Assembly: GCA_016871775.1 (NCBI GenBank)
Contig: VHCI01000002.1
Coordinates: 1-64,000 of the forward strand
Source of the DNA: Verrucomicrobiota bacterium
GTDB taxonomy: Bacteria; Verrucomicrobiota; Verrucomicrobiia; Opitutales; Opitutaceae
Direction of reading: 5' to 3'
DNA length: 64,000 nt
The translations under genes and the position numbers were made by a program. Of this stretch, positions 17,218-24,921 are shown piece after piece (positions within the stretch are counted from its first letter, which is position 1; each line of letters begins with the position of its first letter). Under the pieces are notes generated by a model. The model did no database searches. It saw nothing but the letters and a program-made list of their open reading frames with translations, and was not told where the DNA came from.

Positions 17218-18528
17218 ATGAATCGTTTTGCGGGCCTGCTTTCCGGGCTGCTGATCTGGGCCGGCCCGGTCCTCCCTCGGCCGGCAGCCGCCCCAAGCCC
17301 GGCGGACCCGCGGGAGGGGGCGCCCGTATTCCAGACCGCGGCGGACCGGGAAACTGGCCTGGTCGCGGCGATGGTGGCGCGCATCGAGCTGATGCCCCAA
17401 GTGGCCGCGTGGAAACACCGCCGGGGGCAGCCTGTGCTCGATATTGACCGCGAGGCGGCGGTGTTGCGCGTCTGGCGAGCCGAGGCCGAGGCGCTGGGAC
17501 TGGCCTCCCACTCGATGGAGGAGTTTCTCCGGCTCCAGATGGCGTGGGCGCGGCGCCGTCAGGAGGGGCTCGTCACCAAATGGCGGGCGGCTGGCGTGCT
17601 CCCGGCAGAGCCTCCGGACCTGAATACCGTGCTGCGGCGACGGCTGGACGATGCGGGCCGTGAACTGCTGGCGGCGGCTTTCCTAGCGGCCGGGGAAGCC
17701 CTGCCGGCTTCGGCCGACCCGTGGGACCGGCTGGCGGGCATCGCCGGGCTCGCTCCGGAGGAACTCCGCGAACTAAAGGCGGCGCGGGTCGCCTTGCGCC
17801 GGACGGGGACCGCCACGCTGGCGGGCTTGCGCCGCGTCGGGGTCCTCCGCGTGGGCACCACCGGCGATTACGCGCCCTTCAGTTCTGATGCCGGAGGCGT
17901 GCTGCGGGGGCTCGACATTGAACTGGCGAGGGATCTCGCGGACGCACTAGGCCTGCAACCCGTGTTTGTGCCCACGTCCTGGTCGGGCCTGATGGCGGAC
18001 TTGCGCGCGCACCGCTTCGACCTAGCGCTCTCTGGCATCACCGTGACGGCGGAACGCGCCCGGGAGGCGGCCTTCTCCGTCGCCTACCTCGAGGATGGCA
18101 AGACGGCCATCACTCGCCGGGTGGACGCGCCGCGGTTCGGTTCCCTAGCCGCGATCGACCAACCCGGGGTGCGCGTGATCGTCAACCCGGGCGGGACCAA
18201 CGAGCGCTTCGTCCGGGAGCAACTGCGCCGGGCGGAGATCGTGCTCCACCCGGATAACCGAACGATCTTCGTCGCCTTGGCCGAGGGCGGGGCGGACGTG
18301 ATGTTCACCGACGGGATCGAGGTCCGCTTGCAGGCGCAGCGCGATTCCCGCCTCGGGGGATCTCTCGTTGAGCCCTTGACGCGGGCCGGCAAGGCGGTGC
18401 TACTGCCGCGGGGCGCGGAGTGGCGTGCGGCCGTGGACGCTTGGCTGGGCCCCTTGGTGGCCTCGGGCGCGGTCGCGGAACGGCTCGAGCGGGCCCTTGC
18501 GGAAGCAGCGGGCGAGAAGCGGTTTTGA
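17218..18528 (+). CDS. Exported bifunctional chorismate mutase (AroQ-gamma) - cyclohexadienyl dehydratase (PheC) fusion
   Basis: 436 residues from ATG 17218; the tracked start two codons earlier is a TTG. A signal peptide (MNRFAGLLSGLLIWAG) is followed by an all-helical secreted-type chorismate mutase at about residues 45-170: RIELMPQVAAWKHRRGQPVLD, then the FLRLQMAWARRRQEG helix. From about residue 200 it is PheC, a solute-binding-protein fold enzyme: GVLRVGTTGDYAPFS, FVPTSWSGLMADLR, FDLALSGITV, VNPGGTNERFV and MFTDGIEVRLQ, the last carrying the catalytic Glu region. Together they would turn chorismate into phenylpyruvate (or arogenate into phenylalanine) in the periplasm. It lies between the TolB-like gene and recN. 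Confidence 0.92.
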   Translation: MNRFAGLLSGLLIWAGPVLPRPAAAPSPADPREGAPVFQTAADRETGLVAAMVARIELMPQVAAWKHRRGQPVLDIDREAAVLRVWRAEAEALGLASHSMEEFLRLQMAWARRRQEGLVTKWRAAGVLPAEPPDLNTVLRRRLDDAGRELLAAAFLAAGEALPASADPWDRLAGIAGLAPEELRELKAARVALRRTGTATLAGLRRVGVLRVGTTGDYAPFSSDAGGVLRGLDIELARDLADALGLQPVFVPTSWSGLMADLRAHRFDLALSGITVTAERAREAAFSVAYLEDGKTAITRRVDAPRFGSLAAIDQPGVRVIVNPGGTNERFVREQLRRAEIVLHPDNRTIFVALAEGGADVMFTDGIEVRLQAQRDSRLGGSLVEPLTRAGKAVLLPRGAEWRAAVDAWLGPLVASGAVAERLERALAEAAGEKRF

Positions 18529-18562
18529 CTCCCGCGGCCCCGGCCTCATCCGTTCCCGCACC

Positions 18563-20224
18563 ATGCTGCAGTCGCTCCGCATCCGGAATCTGGCCCTGCT
18601 CGAGGCGGTGGAACTGGAGTTCACCCCAGGTTTTATCGCCGTCACCGGTGAGACTGGCGCCGGCAAAAGCATCCTGCTCGGCGCTCTGAGCCTGCTGGCG
18701 GGGGAACGAGCGGACAAGACCGTGATCCGGCAGGGCGCGCTCGCGGCCGAGGTGGAGGCGGTCCTGCATTTTGCGACCCCGGAGCGCCTCAACGCGGTGC
18801 TCGAGGAACTCCAGCTGCCGCCGTGCGAGGAGGGCACGCTGCTCCTGCGCCGCACGCTCCCGCGTGACAAGGCGCCCCGGATCACCGTCAACGGCAGCCT
18901 GGCCACCCTCGCGGCGCTGCAGCGCCTAGGCGAGGTGTGGATCGACTTCCACGGACCCAGCGAGCCGCGGCGTCTCCTGCGGGATGACTGCCAGCGGGAG
19001 CTGCTGGACCTGTTCGGCCGCCACGCTCAGGACCTGACGGCGTATGGCGAGGCCTTCGCGCGCTGGCGCGAGCGGGCGGCCGAGCAGCGGCGAGTGGCGT
19101 CCGAGGCGCGGCTCGCGCCCGACCAGATCGACTTCCTGCGGGCCCAGCTCGCTCGTTTGGATCAGCTGGAATTGACGGCCGAGGCCGTCGAACAGTTGGA
19201 ACGCGACCACCAGCGGCTGAGTCGCGCGCAGGAGTTGTCGGGTTTGACGGAGGGGCTGGGGCAGGGCCTGGCCGGCGAGGACGGAATCCAGCCCCGGTTT
19301 GCGCCCCTGTTGCGCTTGGCGCGGCAACTGGAGGAACTCGATCCGGCGAGCGCGCCGCTCGCCGGCCGGCTGGCCTCCTCGGCCGCCGAGCTGGCGGACC
19401 TGGCGGAGGAGTTCGCGGCCTTGGGTCAGACCCTTAACCTGGATCCCGAACAGGCGCAGGAGATCGAGCAGCGGATGGCGACCTGGCTGGAGGGGCGTCG
19501 CCGTCATGGCGGTGACTTGGCGGCGGTGCTGGGGGCCCGCGAGGAGATGCGGCGTCGTCTGGAGGTACAAGGGGATGTCGAGGGCGTGCTGGCCCGGTTG
19601 GAGCGGGAGGCGGCGGAGGCCCTGCGGGAGGCCCGGCGGCTGGCCCAGGCGTTGCGGGTCCGGCGGGAGAAGGCGGCCCGGGAACTGGTGCGGACGGCGG
19701 GCCGCGCGATCTCCCGGCTGGGTTTCGCCAAGGCGGATTTCCAAGTGCGGGTGACCTCCCTGCCGGAACTGGGCCCGGCGGGCGACTCCGGCGCCGAATT
19801 CCTCTTCTCCCCGAATGTCGGCGAGGCGCCGCTGCCCCTCAGCCGCATCGCTTCCAGCGGCGAACTGGCCCGGGTGATGCTCGCCCTGAAGACCGTGCTG
19901 GCGGATCTGGACGGCGTGCCGTTGCTGGTCTTCGATGAGGTGGATGCCAATGTCGGCGGCGAGATTGGCAAGGTGGTGGGCGAGAATATGGCGGGCATCG
20001 CCCGCGCGCACCAGGTGTTGTGCGTTACCCACCTACCCCAAGTGGCGGCTCAGGCGGCGGCCCACTTTGTGGTCACGAAGGACCAGAGCGGGGAACGCGC
20101 GGTGGTCCGCATCGAGCCGATCCACGAGAGCCGGAAGGCACGCGTCTTCGAACTGGCGCGGATGCTTGGCGATCGCCAAGCCCGAAGCGCCCAGCGCCAC
20201 GCCGAGGAGCTGCTCGGCGCCTGA
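18563..20224 (+). CDS. recN: DNA repair protein RecN
   Basis: 553 residues from ATG 18563 (MLQSLRIRNLALLEAVELEF); the tracked start at 18425 lies inside the upstream gene and adds 46 non-homologous residues. It is an SMC-like ATPase. Walker A is GETGAGKSILLGALSLLAGE near residue 30, a long central coiled coil spans roughly 150-370, and the C-terminal lobe has LSRIASSGELARVMLALK (signature) and LLVFDEVDANVGGEIG (Walker B), ending with VLCVTHLPQVAAQA. RecN acts in double-strand-break repair by holding DNA ends together. It is the last gene of the plus-strand group and convergent with the MMPL permease gene. Confidence 0.97.
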   Translation: MLQSLRIRNLALLEAVELEFTPGFIAVTGETGAGKSILLGALSLLAGERADKTVIRQGALAAEVEAVLHFATPERLNAVLEELQLPPCEEGTLLLRRTLPRDKAPRITVNGSLATLAALQRLGEVWIDFHGPSEPRRLLRDDCQRELLDLFGRHAQDLTAYGEAFARWRERAAEQRRVASEARLAPDQIDFLRAQLARLDQLELTAEAVEQLERDHQRLSRAQELSGLTEGLGQGLAGEDGIQPRFAPLLRLARQLEELDPASAPLAGRLASSAAELADLAEEFAALGQTLNLDPEQAQEIEQRMATWLEGRRRHGGDLAAVLGAREEMRRRLEVQGDVEGVLARLEREAAEALREARRLAQALRVRREKAARELVRTAGRAISRLGFAKADFQVRVTSLPELGPAGDSGAEFLFSPNVGEAPLPLSRIASSGELARVMLALKTVLADLDGVPLLVFDEVDANVGGEIGKVVGENMAGIARAHQVLCVTHLPQVAAQAAAHFVVTKDQSGERAVVRIEPIHESRKARVFELARMLGDRQARSAQRHAEELLGA

Positions 20225-20254
20225 GCGCGCCGTTGCCGGTGTCTCAGCCCGCCC

Positions 20255-22609
20255 TCAGCGCGGAATGGAGGGGTGGGTCGAGCCCCGATGGCCCCGCCAG
20301 AGCCAGCGCGCCAGCGCGGGCATCACAACGATGGCGCCGACCATGTTGACGGTGAACATAAAGGTCAGCAGCAGGCCCATATCGGCTTGGAACTTGAGGT
20401 CCGAGAAGACCCAGGTACTCACTCCGATCGCGAGCGTGAGCCCGGTGAACACCACGGCGGCGCCCGCGTCCTTCAAGCCGCAGAAGAGGGCGTCCTCGAA
20501 CGGCGCCCCCGCCTTCAGCTCTACATGGAGGCGGGCAAAGATGTAGATCCCGTAGTCCACGCCGATCCCCGCCCCGAGGGCCACGACCGGGAGCGTCGAC
20601 GGCTTCAGGCCGATGTCGAGGGCGACCATCACTCCGTAGCCGAGGTAGCTCACGATCGCGAGCGGGGTCACGATGCAGAGCGCGGCGCGGACACAGCGGA
20701 AGGCGATCAGGCAGAGCGTAATGACGGCCCCGAAGACCCAGTACAGGATGGGTTTCTCCGCGGCGGCCACCACCTCGTTGGTCGCGGCCATCACGCCGGC
20801 GTTGCCGCTGGCCAGCTGGAACCGGGCCTGGGGCGAGTCGTGCCGGGCGGCGAATTCCTGCACCGCCGCCGTCACCTCGGTCAGCGTCTCTGCGCGGTGG
20901 TCGCGCAGGAAGATGAGGACGGGCAACACGGAGGAATTCGCGTTCAGCAGCCCGGTCGTGGTCTCGACCGGCGCGACGGCCTGCGCGAGGGCGTCGCGGT
21001 TGCGGGGCAGGATCCGCCACTTGAGCGATCCCTCGCAGAACCCCGCGTTAACTCCCTTTGCCACCCCGGCGAGCGAGACCACGGACTGCACGCCCGGCAG
21101 TTCCCGCATCCGCCCCTCGAACTCGTCCACCAGCGTCATCACCCCGTGGTCGACGCCCGCGTCGGGCACGGTCTCGACGATCACGCTGAGTAAATCCACT
21201 CCGATGGAGAATTTGCCCGCGATCAGCTGGCTGTCCTGGTTGTAACGGGAATCCGGCCGGAGCTCGGGGACGCCGGCCTGGGTGTCCCCGATGCGCAGCT
21301 CCTTGGAGAAGTGCACGGCCCACGCGCCGATGCCGAGGCTGACCAGCGCCACGGCGGCCGCCGGGCCAGGGGTCAGCGTGCGCGCGAGCCGTCCCCACGT
21401 GGCCTCGCCACGCTGGCGCCGGGCGGCGACCCAATCGGCGTAGGAGGGAGGCAGACGGAGGTAGGAAAGCAGCAGCGGCAGCAGGAAGAAGTTGGTGAGC
21501 GTAATCACGCTCACCCCTAGGCTGGCGATCAGCGCGAGCTCCTGAATGGTCGGGATTGGGATCACCATAATGGTGAAAAAGCCGATCGTGTCCGTGAGCA
21601 GCGCGATGATGCCCGGACCGATCAGCTGGCTGAAAGCCGCGCGCGCGGCCGCGGGGCCGTCCTGGCCCTTGAAGACCTCGTTGCGGAAGGTGCAGATCTT
21701 CTGCACCCCGTGGCTGACGCCGATGGCGAACACCAGAAACGGCACCAGAATGGAGAACAGGTCCACTCCCATCCCGAGGGCGGACACGATCCCCAGTTGC
21801 CAGATGACCGCCACCAGCGAGCACACGATGGGGGCGGCGGCCATTTTCCAGCGGCCCGCGTAGTTCCAGACCAGCAACGTGGTGACGACCAGCGCGACGG
21901 CGAACATCAGACGGATGTTGTCTGCCGCGGCGGTTACGTCCCCGGCGATCTGCGCGAAACCAATGATGTGCGCGGTCACCCGCCCGCCGGTCGCGGTGGC
22001 CACGCCCTCCCGGATCCGCTCCAGCCCCGCGGCCACGGTGGCATAATCGACACGCTGTCCGGTCGCCGGGTTGGTCTCGAGCAATTGGGCGCTGACGACC
22101 GCCGCGGTGAAATCGTGGGCCACCAACTGCCCGAGCCGGCCTGACTTGAGGATGTTGTCGCGCACGCGGGCGAAGGCGGCCTGGGTCGGCTGGAAATCCG
22201 CCGGGATCACGTTGCCGCCCGCGAAGCCGTCCTCGATCACCTCGATGAAACGGACGTTCGGCGTGAAGAGGGACTGCACCTGTGGTCGATCGACCGCCGG
22301 GAGGAAGGTCACCTCGTCCGTGACCCTCCGCAGCTGGACGAAAAACTCCGGGTTGAAGATGTCCCCCTCCCGGGCGACCAGGGCGACCAGGATCCGGTTG
22401 GCGCCCCCGAAGGCCGCCTGGTGCTTGACGAAGGTCTGGATGTACGGGTGCCCGCGGGGCAGGGACTTGTCGAAGCTGGCGTCGACGCTGACACCGAGCG
22501 CCAGCCAGAGCATCCCGGCGGTGAGCGCGGTGAAGAGCGCCACCAGCACGTTTCGGTGCCGGAACATCCAGACCGTGAAACGGTCGAGGCGCGCGGGGCC
22601 CGGGCTCAT
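20255..22609 (-). CDS. RND superfamily (MMPL-type) membrane transporter
   Basis: 784 residues with the two-fold RND layout: a first transmembrane helix near residue 20, a periplasmic domain to about 235, a block of about five helices, a linker, helix 7, a second periplasmic domain (about 420-620), and a second block of helices. Marker segments are LFSILVPFLVFAIGVSHGVQ in the first half and VVALGAGIGVDYGIYIFARL in the second, both RND helix-4 type with the charged GV(D/S)YG/H pattern. This MMPL-like group is linked to transport of lipids, hopanoids or other hydrophobic compounds. Its start overlaps the YCF48-like stop (ATGA), so it is the last gene of the DUF1302-DUF1329-YCF48-RND operon. Confidence 0.93.
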   Translation of the reverse strand: MSPGPARLDRFTVWMFRHRNVLVALFTALTAGMLWLALGVSVDASFDKSLPRGHPYIQTFVKHQAAFGGANRILVALVAREGDIFNPEFFVQLRRVTDEVTFLPAVDRPQVQSLFTPNVRFIEVIEDGFAGGNVIPADFQPTQAAFARVRDNILKSGRLGQLVAHDFTAAVVSAQLLETNPATGQRVDYATVAAGLERIREGVATATGGRVTAHIIGFAQIAGDVTAAADNIRLMFAVALVVTTLLVWNYAGRWKMAAAPIVCSLVAVIWQLGIVSALGMGVDLFSILVPFLVFAIGVSHGVQKICTFRNEVFKGQDGPAAARAAFSQLIGPGIIALLTDTIGFFTIMVIPIPTIQELALIASLGVSVITLTNFFLLPLLLSYLRLPPSYADWVAARRQRGEATWGRLARTLTPGPAAAVALVSLGIGAWAVHFSKELRIGDTQAGVPELRPDSRYNQDSQLIAGKFSIGVDLLSVIVETVPDAGVDHGVMTLVDEFEGRMRELPGVQSVVSLAGVAKGVNAGFCEGSLKWRILPRNRDALAQAVAPVETTTGLLNANSSVLPVLIFLRDHRAETLTEVTAAVQEFAARHDSPQARFQLASGNAGVMAATNEVVAAAEKPILYWVFGAVITLCLIAFRCVRAALCIVTPLAIVSYLGYGVMVALDIGLKPSTLPVVALGAGIGVDYGIYIFARLHVELKAGAPFEDALFCGLKDAGAAVVFTGLTLAIGVSTWVFSDLKFQADMGLLLTFMFTVNMVGAIVVMPALARWLWRGHRGSTHPSIPR

Positions 22610-23541
22610 CGGAGGATCACGGGAGTGGCGCCTGCCTCGCCGAGCGCAAGCACGCCGCCGTCGGGGAGCTCAATCAGCTCGGCCACCGCGGTTGACGGCG
22701 CCCCCGGCACGAGGCTGAAGGTGCGCCCGTAGTCGCGGCTGAGGGCGAGGGCCCGGGGCGGCCCGCCGATGAGGATAAGGTTGGAACGCAGGCGGAGCCC
22801 CGTCGCGAGCAACCCGACGACCGGAGGGGCGATCTCCTGCCAGGTGTCCCCTTCGTCGGCGGAGCGGTAAAGGTGTCCGCGCAGTCCGTGCGCGATCAAG
22901 GTCCGGCGGTCGAGCGGGAGGACCCCGTGGAAGGAACCCTCGTACGGAGCCCTCAGCGGAACCCAGTTCAACCCCTCATCCCGGGAGCGGAGCAGGGTGC
23001 CCGACTCACCGGCGAGGAACAGCGTGCCGGCCGCGCTGCGGCTGATGCGGTTCAAATGGGCGTCGCCTGCGAGAACTTGGCGGCGCTCCCAAGTCGCTCC
23101 CCCGTCGCCCGTGGAGACGTAAAGCCCGTAAGCGCCGACCGCGATGGCGTGCCGGGAGTCCAGCGCGAGCACGTCGAGGAAGGAATCCTGCAGGTTTTCA
23201 CCTTGGAACTGGCGGGTCCAGATGGCGCCGCCGTCGCGGGTGCCAAGCACCAGCGCATCGTGACCAACGGCCCAGCCGATCCAGGGAGCGCCGTCGGCGG
23301 TCGGCGGGGCGAGGGCCACCCCGGTGAGAGTGGCCCGGGTGGGGGATTCCACCCGGCGCCAGCCGGCGGTGGGAGCGCGAGAGACCCAGATGCTCCCCCT
23401 CTCCCCGACGACCACGGCGACGGAGCCGCTGACGGCGCCGTCGAGCAGGAGACCCTGGGGCAAGGAGGGCTCCCCGGCGTCCAGCAACGCGGGGAGGATA
23501 CAGGCGGCGAGGCTGGCCGCGAGGGGAGCGCGGGAACGCAT
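22606..23541 (-). CDS. YCF48-like / BNR-repeat propeller protein, exported
   Basis: 311 residues from ATG 23541 (MRSRAPLAASLAACILPALLDAG, a signal peptide); the tracked start at 23712 extends into the DUF1329 gene and is rejected. The mature part carries repeated Asp-box/YCF48-like units: RDGGAIWTRQF, GDGGATWERRQV, RDEGLNWVPLR, SADEGDTWQEIA and SRDYGRTFSLV, so it is a beta-propeller. YCF48 homologues help assemble photosystem II in phototrophs, but such proteins also occur in non-phototrophs beside DUF1302/DUF1329 and RND genes, as here. It is probably a periplasmic scaffold for the neighbouring transporter. It begins 7 bp after DUF1329 and overlaps the permease start. Confidence 0.88.
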   Translation of the reverse strand: MRSRAPLAASLAACILPALLDAGEPSLPQGLLLDGAVSGSVAVVVGERGSIWVSRAPTAGWRRVESPTRATLTGVALAPPTADGAPWIGWAVGHDALVLGTRDGGAIWTRQFQGENLQDSFLDVLALDSRHAIAVGAYGLYVSTGDGGATWERRQVLAGDAHLNRISRSAAGTLFLAGESGTLLRSRDEGLNWVPLRAPYEGSFHGVLPLDRRTLIAHGLRGHLYRSADEGDTWQEIAPPVVGLLATGLRLRSNLILIGGPPRALALSRDYGRTFSLVPGAPSTAVAELIELPDGGVLALGEAGATPVILR

Positions 23542-23548
23542 CCCGGCT

Positions 23549-24901
23549 TCAGCGGATGCCGTCGCGCCGCAGGGCCTCGGGGTTAAAGTCGGCCGGGGTG
23601 CGCTTGATGCTGAAGTCGTACATCCGGTTCTCGTTGTCGAGGCCGACGGCGAGGTAGCGCCCGTTCTGCAGGTCGTGGTGGACCTCGAGGGTGCTCCAGA
23701 AGGCCTGCACATCGTAATAATTGATGCAGTGGGCCTCGGACACGCGCCACAGCTGTCCGCGGCCGTCGTACTGGTCGGCCGCGAGGATCTGCCAAGAATC
23801 CTCGTCGATGTAAAAGGTGCGGCGGCTGTAGAGGTGGGAGGTACCGGTCTTGAGCTTGGCGTCGACCACCCAGACGCGGTGCAGCTCGTGGCGGGTCAGG
23901 TCGGGGTTGATGTGGTTGGGCTTGAGGACGTCGCCGACCTTCACGCCCTTGGCGTGGAGCTTGTAGGAGTTGTAGGGGACGAGCATCTCCTTCTTGCCGA
24001 CAAGCGTCCACTCGTAGCGGTCGGGCGCGCCGTTGAACATGTCAAACTGGTCGCTGGTGCGCTGGCCGTCCGCGGCAGTGCCGGGGTTGTCATAGGCCAC
24101 ATTCGGGGCGCGGGTCACGCGGCGGCGGCCGGCGTTGTACACCCAGGCGCGGCGGGGCTCCTTGACCTGGTCCATCGTGTCCTGCGCGAGGAGGATGGTG
24201 CCGGCAAGGCGGGCCGGGGCCGTGACGGCCTGCTTGAAGAAGATCAGGGTGTTGGAGGACTCGAGCTCGTTGGCGGTGATGTCGGGCCGGGCGTAGTTGA
24301 AAAGGAACTCGTCCTCGAACTTAACCAGCTGGAAGCCGCCGCCGCGCTCGACCGCCGCCTGATCGATGTAGCGGGTCGCGGCGACGCCGCGGAAGCGGGT
24401 GAGTGAGTTCCAGAGGACCTCGAGCCCATTTTGCGGGAGGGGGAAGGGCGCGCCAACCGTCGCCCCGGCGATGCCGTTACCGCCCGAGACCAGCGTGGCG
24501 CTGGTGGCGTTCTGCCGCGTGGCGTCATAGACCCGCTGCGGATTGGAGGCGCTCCGGCGAGTGGGGTAGACGGTCAGCTTGTACGTCGGATGGGCCTGAA
24601 GCAGCGCCAGTTGCCCAGGGGTGAGCTGGGCTTGGTACTGAGCCGCGTTGGCCGCGGTCACAGTGAAGCGGGGCTGGTCGGCCGCGAATGGGTCAGGATG
24701 GTGCATCCCGGGCTGGTAGCCGGCGGGCGGGTTGGTGATGCCGCCGGTCCAGGCCGGGATCGTGCCGTCGGCGTTGCCCTTGGCTTCAGCGCCGAGGGGC
24801 GTAAGGTCTTGGCCTAGGCGCGCGGCATCGGCGGCGGAGACGGCCGCGCAGGCGGCGCTGGCCGTGGCGGCTAGGAGGAGGGCGGAGGAGAGAACGTTCA
24901 T
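23549..24901 (-). CDS. DUF1329 family periplasmic protein
   Basis: 450 residues from ATG 24901 (MNVLSSALLLAATASAACA, a signal peptide); the tracked ORF from 25342 overruns into the DUF1302 gene. DUF1329 marks are LGQDLTPLGAEAKGNADGTIPAWTGG at the N-terminus and, later, GRRRVTRAPNVAYDNPGTAADG. YEWTLVGKKEMLVPYN and FYIDEDSWQILAADQYDGRGQ follow. I know DUF1329 proteins as periplasmic proteins that travel with DUF1302 and RND genes and are induced with hydrophobic substrates in some Proteobacteria; a LolA/LolB-like fold has been suggested for the group. It starts 20 bp after the DUF1302 stop. Confidence 0.93.
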   Translation of the reverse strand: MNVLSSALLLAATASAACAAVSAADAARLGQDLTPLGAEAKGNADGTIPAWTGGITNPPAGYQPGMHHPDPFAADQPRFTVTAANAAQYQAQLTPGQLALLQAHPTYKLTVYPTRRSASNPQRVYDATRQNATSATLVSGGNGIAGATVGAPFPLPQNGLEVLWNSLTRFRGVAATRYIDQAAVERGGGFQLVKFEDEFLFNYARPDITANELESSNTLIFFKQAVTAPARLAGTILLAQDTMDQVKEPRRAWVYNAGRRRVTRAPNVAYDNPGTAADGQRTSDQFDMFNGAPDRYEWTLVGKKEMLVPYNSYKLHAKGVKVGDVLKPNHINPDLTRHELHRVWVVDAKLKTGTSHLYSRRTFYIDEDSWQILAADQYDGRGQLWRVSEAHCINYYDVQAFWSTLEVHHDLQNGRYLAVGLDNENRMYDFSIKRTPADFNPEALRRDGIR

Positions 24902-24921
24902 GGGACGGGGTCCGTGGGGGT

